The position numbers were made by a program, and so were the translations under genes. This document shows positions 22,396 to 29,763 of a stretch of DNA of 31,214 bases, one piece after another. The notes below the pieces were generated by a model. That model was given only the letters and a program-made list of their open reading frames with translations, made no database searches and was not told where the DNA came from. The DNA is taken from positions 1 through 31,214 of the forward strand of contig CAZLED010000026.1 in assembly GCA_964558485.1 (NCBI GenBank). Direction: 5' to 3'. Source of the stretch: UMGS1696 sp964558485. Its GTDB lineage: Bacteria; Bacillota; Clostridia; Oscillospirales; CAG-272. Position 1 is the stretch's first letter. Each line of letters starts with the position of its first letter.

Positions 22396-23682
22396 TCATT
22401 GTTTTCCCAAAAGTGCCCGTTTTACGTCTCCATACAGATAAAGTGACCCCAGGATCACCAGCGGTCGACCACTGTCCTTGGCATAGGCCAGCGCCGCCTG
22501 TACGCCATCTGCCAGCGTTTCATGGGCTACCGCAGTAGCACCACAGTCCCGGAACACCCCAGCAGTCTCTGCAGCTGACAAGGCTCTGGGATTGTCCGGC
22601 GTGATGGTGAATACCGTATCGGTCAGCGGCGCCAGGGATGCGATCATGTGGGTGAAATCCTTGTCACGCAGGACACCCATGCACAGCACCACCTTGCCAT
22701 CCGGCTGGGTCGGTGAAAGATAAGCCTGGATGTTGCGCACCGCACCACGGATGCCCTGTGGATTGTGTGCCCCATCGTAAAAGACCAGCGGTTCTTCCAT
22801 GAGCTTCTCAAACCGTGCCGGCCAACGGGCAGACGACAGTCCCCGAAGTACCGCATCCGTCGGCAAACAAACGCCCAGCGACCGCAGCAGCTCCACCGCA
22901 GTCAGCACGTTCACCGCATTGTGCAGTTGATACAGCCCCAACATATGCAGGGTGATGTCCTGCCATTCTTTCCAGGAAAACACGGTCTTGTCCGCAGAGA
23001 GCACCACGTCCCGGATCTCGCTGTAGTCAGCCCGGACAAAGGTGCCACCCATTTCCTTAGTGCGAGCGGCGATCACACCTTCTGCATCGTTGTCGCCTTC
23101 GCCAAACAGCACCGGACAACCCGGCTTGATGATCCCGGCTTTTTCTCCAGCAATGGCGGCGGTGGTGTCGCCCAGCAGTGCTGTGTGGTCCAGATCGATG
23201 CCGGTGATCACAGCCAGCAGTGGTGCAGGAATGACGTTTGTCGAATCCAGTCGTCCCCCAAGTCCCACTTCCAGTACCACATAGTCACAGTGGTGGTTGC
23301 GGAAATAGAGAAAGCAAAGAGCCGTGATCAGCTCAAATTCTGTCGGCGGATCGTCCATAGTGTCGGCAACTGCTTTGACTTCTTCGGTCAGTGCAGCCAG
23401 CTCTGCATCGGCAATGGGCTGTCCGTTGATCTGCATACGCTCGTTGAACCGTTCGATGTAGGGAGAGGTGTACAGTCCCGTGCAATATCCGGCTTCCTTC
23501 AGAATATTCGCCAGCATACAGCAGAAGGAACCTTTGCCATTGGTGCCGCCTACATGGATAAAACGCAGGTCCTTTTCCGGATGCCCCAACCTTTCGCACA
23601 GCACCGAGATCCGGCTCAGTCCCGGTCGGGAACCCAACCAGACCACCGAGTGGATATAGGCCATGGCTTCTTCATATGTCAT
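22396..23682 (-). CDS. folC: Folylpolyglutamate synthase / dihydrofolate synthase
   Basis: This 428-residue Mur-ligase-like enzyme adds glutamate residues to folates, and in some species forms dihydrofolate from dihydropteroate, using ATP in the cytoplasm. Motifs are the P-loop FIHVGGTNGKGSFCCMLA (about residues 41-58), SPYIERFNERMQINGQPI, the family segment EVGLGGRLDSTN (about 140-151), ITGIDLDHTALLGDT, GEKAGIIKPG and the C-terminal DGAHNPQG. ATG 23682 has AGAGGTG upstream; the frame is open for another 103 codons, but these overlap folT. It lies 17 nt after folT, so imported folate is retained by polyglutamylation. Folate-responsive control by the upstream riboswitch is expected. Confidence 0.95.
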   Translation of the reverse strand: MTYEEAMAYIHSVVWLGSRPGLSRISVLCERLGHPEKDLRFIHVGGTNGKGSFCCMLANILKEAGYCTGLYTSPYIERFNERMQINGQPIADAELAALTEEVKAVADTMDDPPTEFELITALCFLYFRNHHCDYVVLEVGLGGRLDSTNVIPAPLLAVITGIDLDHTALLGDTTAAIAGEKAGIIKPGCPVLFGEGDNDAEGVIAARTKEMGGTFVRADYSEIRDVVLSADKTVFSWKEWQDITLHMLGLYQLHNAVNVLTAVELLRSLGVCLPTDAVLRGLSSARWPARFEKLMEEPLVFYDGAHNPQGIRGAVRNIQAYLSPTQPDGKVVLCMGVLRDKDFTHMIASLAPLTDTVFTITPDNPRALSAAETAGVFRDCGATAVAHETLADGVQAALAYAKDSGRPLVILGSLYLYGDVKRALLGKQ

Positions 23683-23699
23683 ATATTTCACCTCTCTTG

Positions 23700-24239
23700 T
23701 TATCGAGCGACCTTGCCAGTCACCAGTCCCATGCGACAAAGCAGACTTGTCAACCGCTTCAGCACCGGCGCAAACAGGAGCTGTACCGGCACCAGCACCG
23801 CATATTCCGGCAGCCGATACAAAAACCAGCCAAAGTAGGTCTTGTTGCCATAAAGCTGGCTGACCCAGATGGTGTTGACCAACAGACCCAGCACCAGGCA
23901 GTTGCAGCACACCGCACACAGGATCTGCCAGAAGGAGAGCTTTTCCCGGTGCAGCAGCCAGCCAAGGACCAGTCCCATGCCCACGGCACAAATGGTGAAG
24001 CCCGGATGATAGGGACCGATGGGAAACAGCATGGCGCCCAGAAAGTCAGCCAGTCCATACACCAGCCCAGCCGTCACAGGTCCATACAGCATCCCGGCCA
24101 GCATCGGCGGTACAAAGGAGAATCCGATCTTCAGCCCCGCTGTATTGATGGAGCAGAATCGATTCAGGACGATCTCCAGGGCAATGAGCATGGCACAGGC
24201 ACAGAGCCAGCGCAGACGACCATGAAATGTGTTGTTCAT
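23700..24239 (-). CDS. folT: Folate ECF transporter S component FolT
   Basis: This 179-residue protein has about six membrane helices. It has the features of the ECF transporter S-component family for folate: GLKIGFSFVPPMLAGMLYGP near residues 34-53, GLADFLGAMLFP and GPYHPGFTICAVGMGLVLGW. S components bind the vitamin and work with a shared EcfAA'T energising module encoded elsewhere. ATG 24239 follows GGGAGG by 11 nt; the region before it is the riboswitch leader, although the frame stays open to 24380. It is the first gene of the unit folT-folC-lipoprotein-purF-like. The riboswitch makes folate the likely substrate. Confidence 0.92.
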   Translation of the reverse strand: MNNTFHGRLRWLCACAMLIALEIVLNRFCSINTAGLKIGFSFVPPMLAGMLYGPVTAGLVYGLADFLGAMLFPIGPYHPGFTICAVGMGLVLGWLLHREKLSFWQILCAVCCNCLVLGLLVNTIWVSQLYGNKTYFGWFLYRLPEYAVLVPVQLLFAPVLKRLTSLLCRMGLVTGKVAR

Positions 24240-24251
24240 AAAATAACAAAC

Positions 24252-24391
24252 CTCCCATAAATGCACGGACGACCGAAGACCTGCCACAAGAATACATATC
24301 CTGTACAGGTCGCTTGATCCGCTTTGCGCCGTAGACGGCATATCGAGATCCATAGGTCGTTTGCTATAGATCCCGGACATTTATGAGAGTA
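24252..24391 (-). promoter_or_regulatory. Riboswitch expression platform: Shine-Dalgarno sequestration
   Basis: On the minus strand CTCTCATAAATG (24389-24378) can pair with CATTTATGGGAG (24263-24252), 12 bp with one G-U, covering the folT ribosome binding site. TACTCT (24391-24386) can pair instead with AGAGTA (24511-24506) inside the aptamer. Between them lies an 11-bp hairpin (24374-24364 with 24355-24345). No T run follows, so control of translation rather than termination is expected. Confidence 0.65.
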
Positions 24392-24407
24392 TACGCTCTT
24401 TTCGATG

Positions 24408-24514
24408 TACAGCGGGATGCGAGATCCGAACCGCAGGTCGGCAAAGTACCGCCTTTCGTCCGATGGACAACTCCCCGTTCCACCGGCACTTCACGCCCGG
24501 AAATCTACTCTGTA
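24408..24514 (-). ncRNA. Tetrahydrofolate (THF) riboswitch aptamer
   Basis: Read on the minus strand, the leader of folT has the conserved THF riboswitch strings in order: GAGTAGAT (24510-24503), GCGTGAAGTGCCGGTG, GGGGAGTTGTCC, GGACGAAAGGC, GACCTGCGGTT and GCATCCCGCT (24420-24411). The closing helix P1 is TACAG (24514-24510) with CTGTA (24412-24408). The position before folT is the known context of this class (RF01831). The match is from memory of the S. mutans and E. siraeum examples. Confidence 0.85.
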
Positions 24515-24559
24515 AGGATCGGTGATCCGCTAAAGTTTCGGTTCTGTAGAACCACCTCT

Positions 24560-24588
24560 ATTATAACACACCAGCCAGGGAAATACAA
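24560..24588 (-). promoter_or_regulatory. Promoter of the folT operon
   Basis: On the minus strand TTGTAT (24588-24583) and TATAAT (24565-24560) have a 17-bp spacer. Transcription would start about 40 nt before the aptamer; this lead contains two small hairpins (GGTTCT/AGAACC and GGATC/GATCC). The 550-nt gap between folT and ldhA is thus filled by the riboswitch leader and two divergent promoters. Confidence 0.75.
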
Positions 24589-24727
24589 GGGATTTTTTTA
24601 CACAAATTTTGGATATGTATACAGGGCTTTCTCTGACATCGGTCTTTTGGTTCTGTGATGATTTTGTGTGCAAATCTTGAAGCCGGACGGAAATGCGAAA
24701 AAAATCCAGAAAATGTTGCATTTGCCA

Positions 24728-24756
24728 CATACAAATTCCTACAAACGGTGTATACT
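24728..24756 (+). promoter_or_regulatory. Promoter of the D-lactate dehydrogenase gene
   Basis: The -10 box TATACT (24751-24756) is good. The -35 position (CATACA, 24728-24733, 17-bp spacer) matches only half the consensus, so an activator may take part. Confidence 0.5.
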
Positions 24757-24789
24757 ATATATCGTACCAGAGACTGTGAGGTGTGAAAT

Positions 24790-25779
24790 ATGAAGATCGC
24801 ATTTTTCGATACCAAGCCCTACGACAGACCAGCCTTTGAGACGCTGGGAAAAGAGCAGGACATCACGGTTCACTTCTTCGAGACCAGACTGACGATCGAC
24901 ACCGTGGAGCTGGCGCACGGCTATGACGGTGTGTGCGTATTTGTCAACGACACCATAGACCGTGCGGTGATCGACGCACTTGTCCATATGGATGTGCGGA
25001 TCGTGGCGCTCCGGTGTGCAGGCTTCAACAACGTGGATCTGCGCTATGCCAAGGGGAAGCTGCACGTGGTACGGGTGCCGGCCTATTCTCCGTACGCTGT
25101 GGCAGAGCACACCATGGCGCTGCTGCTGACCTCCATTCGCCGGATCCACAAGGCGTTCATTCGCACCAGGGATTACAATTTCAGCCTGAACGGACTGACC
25201 GGCTTCGATCTCCACGGCAAGACCATCGGGATCATCGGCACCGGCAAGATCGGCCGTGTGTTCCTGGACATCTGCCGGGGCTTCGGGATGCGTGTGCTGG
25301 CCTATGACAAATATCCCGATCCCACGTTGGCAAACGGCGACACCATCCGCTACGGCACCCTGGACCAGCTGTTTCAAGAAAGCGACATCATTTCTCTCCA
25401 CTGTCCCTTACACGAGGACACCTACCACATGATCGACGAGGCAGCCCTTGCCAAATGCAAAAAAGGCGTGGTGCTCCTGAATACCTCTCGTGGGGCCCTG
25501 GTGGATGCAGAAGCGCTGCTGGCCGCCATCAAATCCCGACAGGTGGGAGCGGCGTGCCTGGATGTGTACGAAGAAGAATCCGACCTGTTCTTCGAGGATT
25601 TCTCCGGACATATCTTAGATGACGACACCCTGGCAAGACTCATCTCCATGCCCAATGTGATCGTCACGTCCCACCAGGCCTTCTTAACCGAGGAAGCACT
25701 GGAAAACATCGCCGCCACCACGGTGGAAAATCTGACAGCTCTGCGAGACGGAAAAGACTGCGACAACGCACTTTGCTGA
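24790..25779 (+). CDS. ldhA: D-lactate dehydrogenase (D-2-hydroxyacid dehydrogenase family)
   Basis: This 329-residue NAD-dependent enzyme reduces pyruvate to D-lactate and recycles NADH in fermentation. It has the split catalytic domain of the family. The Rossmann fold in the middle carries GIIGTGKIG (about 148-156) followed by an Asp at the strand end (AYDKYP), which favours NAD. The catalytic triad appears as Arg in NTSRGALVD, Glu in CLDVYEEESD and His in VTSHQAFLTEEALENIA. The SHQAFLT context and the YEEESDLFFEDFSG segment are typical of the LdhA branch. GAGGTG lies 7-12 nt before ATG 24790. It lies 56 nt before the flavodiiron gene in the same direction and may be cotranscribed with it. 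Confidence 0.93.
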   Translation: MKIAFFDTKPYDRPAFETLGKEQDITVHFFETRLTIDTVELAHGYDGVCVFVNDTIDRAVIDALVHMDVRIVALRCAGFNNVDLRYAKGKLHVVRVPAYSPYAVAEHTMALLLTSIRRIHKAFIRTRDYNFSLNGLTGFDLHGKTIGIIGTGKIGRVFLDICRGFGMRVLAYDKYPDPTLANGDTIRYGTLDQLFQESDIISLHCPLHEDTYHMIDEAALAKCKKGVVLLNTSRGALVDAEALLAAIKSRQVGAACLDVYEEESDLFFEDFSGHILDDDTLARLISMPNVIVTSHQAFLTEEALENIAATTVENLTALRDGKDCDNALC

Positions 25780-25835
25780 AACCAGGCACGGTGCAGGATA
25801 GATAAAATCTCACCAATTTGAAAGGATAAATTGCT

Positions 25836-27626
25836 ATGTTTATTACCAATGACATCCGGTATATCGGCGTGAATGACCACAAGGTCGATCTGTTTGAAGG
25901 ACAATATGTAGTTCCAAACGGCATTTCCTATAACTCCTACGTGATCGTAGACGACAAGATCGCCGTTATGGACACCGTAGACACGAACTTCACCCACGAA
26001 TGGCTGGACAACCTGCAAAGCGTGCTGGGCGACCGGAAGCCGGACTATCTGGTGGTACAGCACATGGAGCCCGACCACTCTGCCAATATCTTCACCTTTG
26101 CCAAGACTTTCCCGGACGCCAAGATCGTTTCCTCTGCCAAGGCCTTTGCCATGATGCAGAATTTCTTCGGCACCCAATTTGAGGATCGTCGTGTGGTAGT
26201 CGGCGGTGGCGATACCCTAGCGCTGGGCAAGCACAACCTGACCTTTGTGACAGCCCCCATGGTGCACTGGCCGGAGGTCATCGTGACCTATGATTCCACC
26301 GACAAGGTGCTGTTCTCCGCAGACGGATTTGGCAAGTTCGGTGCGCTGGATGTAGACGAGCCCTGGGCAGACGAAGCCCGGCGGTACTTCATCGGCATCG
26401 TAGGGAAGTATGGCGCACAGGTGCAGGCGCTGCTGAAGAAGGCCGCCACGCTGGATATCGCCACCATCTGCCCGCTGCACGGTCCTGTGCTGACGGAAAA
26501 CCTGGGCTACTACCTGCATTTGTACGACACCTGGTCCAGCTACCAGCCGGAGGAAGACGGCATCGTGATCGCATTCTCCTCGGTATATGGCAACACCAGA
26601 AAGGCTGTAAAGCTGCTGGAAGAACGGCTGAAGGCGAATGGCTGTCCCCGTGTTGTGGTACATGATCTGGCAAGAGACGACATGGCAGAAGCCGTAGCCG
26701 ATGCGTTCCGGTACAGCAAGCTGGTGCTGGCAACGACCACCTACAACGCCGAGATCTTCCCCTGTATGCGGGACTTCATCGACCACCTGACCGAACGGAA
26801 CTTCCAGAACCGTACCGTGGCGCTGGTCGAAAACGGAAGCTGGGCACCGCTGGCTGCTAAGATCATGAAGGAAAAGCTCTCTGTCAGCAAGAATATCACC
26901 TTTGCCGACAATACCGTTCGGATCCTTTCCGCACTGAACGAAGACAGCACCAACCAGCTGTACGCTCTGGCCGATGAGCTGACCAAGGAATATCTGGCCA
27001 GACAGGACGAGACCGCCAACAAAAACGATCTGTCTGCCCTGTTCAAGCTGGGCTATGGTCTGTACGTGGTCACTTCCAACGATGGCAAAAAGGACAACGG
27101 TCTGATCGTCAACACCGTGACCCAGGTGACCAACACGCCCAACCGGATCGCTGTGACTATCAATAAAGAAAACTATTCCCATCACGTGATCAAGCAGACC
27201 GGGAAGATGATCATCAACTGCCTGGCAGAATCGGCACCCTTCTCCGTATTCGAGACCTTCGGGTTCCAGAGCGGCCGGAACGTAGATAAGTTTGCCGACT
27301 GCGAGGAGCTGCGTGCGGACAATGGTCTGCGGTTCCTGCCCCGGCACATCAACTCCTTCCTGTCCTTGCAGGTAGAGCAGTACGTGGATCTAGACACCCA
27401 CGGGATGTTCATCTGCTCCGTCACCGAGGCAAGAGTGCTGTCCGATGCACCGACCATGACCTACACCTACTATCAGGATCACGTAAAGCCCCAGCCGGAA
27501 ACGGAAGGGAAGAAGGGCTTCGTGTGCAAGATCTGCGGCTATGTCTACGAAGGCGAGACCCTGCCGGACGACTTCATCTGCCCCCTGTGCAAGCACGGCG
27601 TGGCCGACTTTGAACCCATTGGGTGA
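25836..27626 (+). CDS. Flavodiiron protein fused to flavin reductase and rubredoxin domains
   Basis: This 596-residue multidomain protein should reduce O2 to water or NO to N2O in the cytoplasm. Domain 1 (about 1-245) is a metallo-beta-lactamase-like diiron domain with all ligands visible: H76, E78, D80 and H81 in QHMEPDHS, H144 in MVHWPE, D163 in SADGFG and H215 in CPLHGP. Domain 2 (about 246-390) is a flavodoxin with the FMN loop SSVYGNTRKA. Domain 3 (about 403-545) resembles flavin reductases (YGLYVVTSNDG, NTVTQVTNTPNRIAVTINKE). Domain 4 (about 555-596) is rubredoxin with CKIC and CPLC. The fusion could carry electrons within one chain from NAD(P)H or rubredoxin partners to the diiron site. 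AAAGGA lies upstream of ATG 25836. Confidence 0.93.
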   Translation: MFITNDIRYIGVNDHKVDLFEGQYVVPNGISYNSYVIVDDKIAVMDTVDTNFTHEWLDNLQSVLGDRKPDYLVVQHMEPDHSANIFTFAKTFPDAKIVSSAKAFAMMQNFFGTQFEDRRVVVGGGDTLALGKHNLTFVTAPMVHWPEVIVTYDSTDKVLFSADGFGKFGALDVDEPWADEARRYFIGIVGKYGAQVQALLKKAATLDIATICPLHGPVLTENLGYYLHLYDTWSSYQPEEDGIVIAFSSVYGNTRKAVKLLEERLKANGCPRVVVHDLARDDMAEAVADAFRYSKLVLATTTYNAEIFPCMRDFIDHLTERNFQNRTVALVENGSWAPLAAKIMKEKLSVSKNITFADNTVRILSALNEDSTNQLYALADELTKEYLARQDETANKNDLSALFKLGYGLYVVTSNDGKKDNGLIVNTVTQVTNTPNRIAVTINKENYSHHVIKQTGKMIINCLAESAPFSVFETFGFQSGRNVDKFADCEELRADNGLRFLPRHINSFLSLQVEQYVDLDTHGMFICSVTEARVLSDAPTMTYTYYQDHVKPQPETEGKKGFVCKICGYVYEGETLPDDFICPLCKHGVADFEPIG

Positions 27627-27691
27627 ACGTAAGAAATAAAAATGATACAGCTTGGAGAAAGAGCGTTCAAATCTCTCCTTCCAAGCAAAAC

Positions 27692-27731
27692 GTGAGGGAT
27701 CCTTCCGCAAAAGGAATTCCCTCACTTTTTT
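27692..27731. terminator. Terminator between flavodiiron gene and MATE gene
   Basis: GTGAGGGA (27692-27699) pairs with TCCCTCAC (27718-27725), with an inner CCTT/AAGG helix, followed by six T residues. A second hairpin precedes it (GCTTGGA with CCAAGC, about 27652-27686). It probably also ends the convergent MATE transcript. Confidence 0.85.
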
Positions 27732-27764
27732 GTTATGCAAAAAGCGCCGATACCTTCTTACCTC

Positions 27765-29159
27765 TTACTTCCCATCCAGCTCCCGAAGTGTGCGCAGAAT
27801 GAAGAAAATGGCAATGCAGAAGGTCAGAATATCTGCTGCCGGGAAGGACCAAAGCAGGCCGTCCAGTCCCATCCAGATGGGCATCACGATAGGCAGCACC
27901 ACGCCCAGTACCACTTCACGGGACATGGTGACGATGGTGGATGCCGCTGCCTTGCCCAGCGCCTGCAAATAGATGAACGTGCCTTTGTTCACCGTGGCCA
28001 GTACCATCATGCACAGATAGGTCCGGAAGCATTTTACCGCAAATTCTGTGTAGTACACACTTTCTCCGGCAGCACCAAACAGCGCAGCGATCTGCAAGGG
28101 GAAGCATTCCACAATGATCGTAGCCACAGCCCCCACGGCCGCTTCTGCCAGCAGCAGGGAGATAAACAGCTTTTTGGCACGATCTCTGCGACCGGCGCCG
28201 ATGTTATAGCCCACGATGGGAATGCATCCGGCTGCCAGACCAATGGCGATGGAGATGGCGATCTGGAAAAACTTCATCACAATGCCCAGCACAGCCAACG
28301 GGATCTGCGCATATTCGGCCTGTCCGAAGATGGGATCCATGGCACCGTATTTCATGCAGGTGTTCTGCACAGCCGCCATGGAAATGACCAGGGACACCTG
28401 CGCCAGAAAGCTGGTCATGCCGAGAGACAAAAACTTGCCAATGAGCCGTTTGTCCAGGTGAAAGCTGCTCTTTTCCAGGTGCATCACCTGCATATGGCAG
28501 AGATACCAAAGGGACAAAGCAGCCGTGAGTATCTGCCCGATGACCGTGGCAATGGCGGCTCCCATCATGCCCCAGCGACAACCATAGATGAAAATGGGGT
28601 CCAAAATGATGTTGGCAACAGCACCGACCATCGTGGCGAGCATGGCAAAGCGGGGATTGCCGTCGCTGCGAATGATGGGATTGGCAGCCTGCCCGAACAT
28701 ATAAAAGGGAATACCCACGGCGATCCAGAAGAAATATTCCTTGGCAAAGGCATAGGTCTCCGGATTCACCGTGCCGCCAAACAGTGTCAAAAGCGGATCA
28801 TCAAAAAGTAGATAGACGGCAGTCAGCACCAGGCTGGACAACACACACAGCACCGTGGCGTTTCCCACACTGCGATGGGCATCCTCCGTGCGTCCACTGC
28901 CCAGTGCAATGCTGACCGCCGCACAACAGCCGTCCCCCAGCATCACCGCAATGCCCAGTGCCAGCACCGTCATAGGGAAGACGACCGTATTGGCGGCGTT
29001 GCCATAGGAGCCCAGATAGTCGGCATTGGCAATAAAGATCTGGTCCACGATGTTGTACAGCGCACCGACCACCAGCGAGATCACGCAGGGTATGGCAAAT
29101 TTGCGCATGAGCCTGCCGATCTTTTCTGTTACCAGAAAATCATTCGTTTGTTCGTTCAT
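27765..29159 (-). CDS. MATE-family multidrug/Na+ antiporter
   Basis: This 464-residue protein has twelve hydrophobic segments in two homologous halves, as in the MATE (NorM/DinF/MepA-like) family. Its features include the N-terminal IGRLMRKFAIPCVISLVVGALYN with IVDQIFIANADYLGS (first-helix family signature) and IIRSDGNPRFAMLATMVGAV. ANIILDPIFIYGCRWGMMGAAIAT ends the first half, and GCIPIVGYNIGAGRRDRAKK lies in the second half. Such proteins export cationic drugs or metabolites driven by Na+ or H+. AAAGGA lies 8 nt before ATG 29159. No clear promoter is directly upstream; instead there is a terminator-like hairpin at 29194-29244, so expression may depend on readthrough from the 79-residue gene. 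The substrate is unknown. Confidence 0.92.
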   Translation of the reverse strand: MNEQTNDFLVTEKIGRLMRKFAIPCVISLVVGALYNIVDQIFIANADYLGSYGNAANTVVFPMTVLALGIAVMLGDGCCAAVSIALGSGRTEDAHRSVGNATVLCVLSSLVLTAVYLLFDDPLLTLFGGTVNPETYAFAKEYFFWIAVGIPFYMFGQAANPIIRSDGNPRFAMLATMVGAVANIILDPIFIYGCRWGMMGAAIATVIGQILTAALSLWYLCHMQVMHLEKSSFHLDKRLIGKFLSLGMTSFLAQVSLVISMAAVQNTCMKYGAMDPIFGQAEYAQIPLAVLGIVMKFFQIAISIAIGLAAGCIPIVGYNIGAGRRDRAKKLFISLLLAEAAVGAVATIIVECFPLQIAALFGAAGESVYYTEFAVKCFRTYLCMMVLATVNKGTFIYLQALGKAAASTIVTMSREVVLGVVLPIVMPIWMGLDGLLWSFPAADILTFCIAIFFILRTLRELDGK

Positions 29160-29193
29160 GTTTATGTCCTTTCGTCAAATGGATTTACATAAG

Positions 29194-29244
29194 AAAAGCG
29201 TGCCGCCACCGCTGGAATTACGCCGATGGGCAACACGCTTTTTT
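29194..29244 (-). terminator. Terminator or attenuator between the 79-residue gene and the MATE gene
   Basis: AAAAGCGTG (29194-29202) pairs with CACGCTTTT (29234-29242), so on the minus strand the hairpin ends in CACGCTTTTC. It lies inside the 152-bp gap before the MATE start. Confidence 0.7.
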
Positions 29245-29273
29245 GCTGTATTTGTTTTTGCAGTCACGTAACA

Positions 29274-29316
29274 GATCAGTCCAGTTCAGCAAGCTGGAAA
29301 CTGATCATAGATCAGT
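29274..29316 (-). repeat. Three alternately pairing 7-mers before the MATE hairpin
   Basis: On the minus strand ACTGATC (29316-29310), GATCAGT (29306-29300) and ACTGATC (29280-29274) occur in order. The middle one can pair with either outer one. The first contains the stop codon of the 79-residue gene. Confidence 0.5.
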
Positions 29317-29551
29317 TCAGGTAAGAGCCGACCGGGCTGGTGTTGTACTGCTTGATCACCTTGACCAGCATGGAGCCGTCCGGCTGGGTCACTTCTTCTA
29401 CGATCTTGTACTTGGTGTGGTTCTTGTCCAGGGTCTTTTTGTACTGCTCCACCTCTTCCTGTACCAGATGCACGGCATGGTCGTGGGGCAGGTCTTCCTT
29501 CAGTTGAAAATGCAGGGTCTGACAAATGCAGGCCGATTGGATCCGTTTCAT
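29312..29551 (-). CDS. Conserved small protein, 79 residues, function unknown
   Basis: The sequence starts MKRIQSACICQTLHFQLKED. A likely helical segment DHAVHLVQEEVEQYKKTLDK follows, then beta-strand-like KYKIVEEVTQPDGSMLVKVI and a C-terminus QYNTSPVGSYLN. There is no signal peptide or membrane segment. I recognise the pattern as a conserved hypothetical protein of Clostridia but know of no function. GGAG lies 9 nt before ATG 29551. A promoter with a 5' hairpin precedes it. It is followed on the same strand by an attenuator-like region and the MATE gene. Coding is supported by the promoter, the ribosome binding site and sensible composition. Confidence 0.8.
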   Translation of the reverse strand: MKRIQSACICQTLHFQLKEDLPHDHAVHLVQEEVEQYKKTLDKNHTKYKIVEEVTQPDGSMLVKVIKQYNTSPVGSYLN

Positions 29552-29579
29552 ATACGGTCACTCCGTTTCAAAGAATAAA

Positions 29580-29620
29580 GCGTGCGATCGAAGCTGGCTT
29601 TACGTCCTTCGACCACACGC
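29580..29620 (-). promoter_or_regulatory. 5' leader hairpin of the 79-residue gene
   Basis: A 14-bp stem (29620-29607 with 29593-29580) includes two G-U pairs and begins within about 3 nt of the predicted transcription start. It may stabilise the mRNA. It is followed by TTTATTCTTT, so a weak terminator is the alternative. Confidence 0.5.
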
Positions 29621-29629
29621 TGCATCTTT

Positions 29630-29658
29630 ATTGTACCAGAAAGCGCTGCCGTTTGCAA
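29630..29658 (-). promoter_or_regulatory. Promoter of the 79-residue gene
   Basis: On the minus strand TTGCAA (29658-29653) and TACAAT (29635-29630) have a 17-bp spacer. Confidence 0.75.
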
Positions 29659-29738
29659 AGGTGATTTTGCACAAAAATGTGAAACCTTTGCAATGCCCTG
29701 TAGAGGACACCTGTCGGTCAGGTCAACGATCCGTTTAC

Positions 29739-29759
29739 TTCTGACCTCTGACTTCTGCC
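29739..29759 (-). repeat. Three 7-bp tandem repeats after the AIM24 gene
   Basis: TTCTGAC, CTCTGAC and TTCTGCC lie head to tail (29739-29759), directly 3' of the AIM24-family stop codon. No function is evident. Confidence 0.6.
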
Positions 29760-29763
29760 TTTG

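Noticed and set aside
22765..23838. 357-codon open frame on the plus strand
   Set aside because: It is antisense to folC and has no coding character.
24240..24380. Upstream extension of the folT frame
   Set aside because: It lies in the structured riboswitch leader. A GGGAGG site marks the internal ATG at 24239, and the extension does not look like an S-component N-terminus.
27735..28811. 358-codon open frame on the plus strand
   Set aside because: It is antisense to the MATE gene and rich in His and Gln as expected for a shadow frame.
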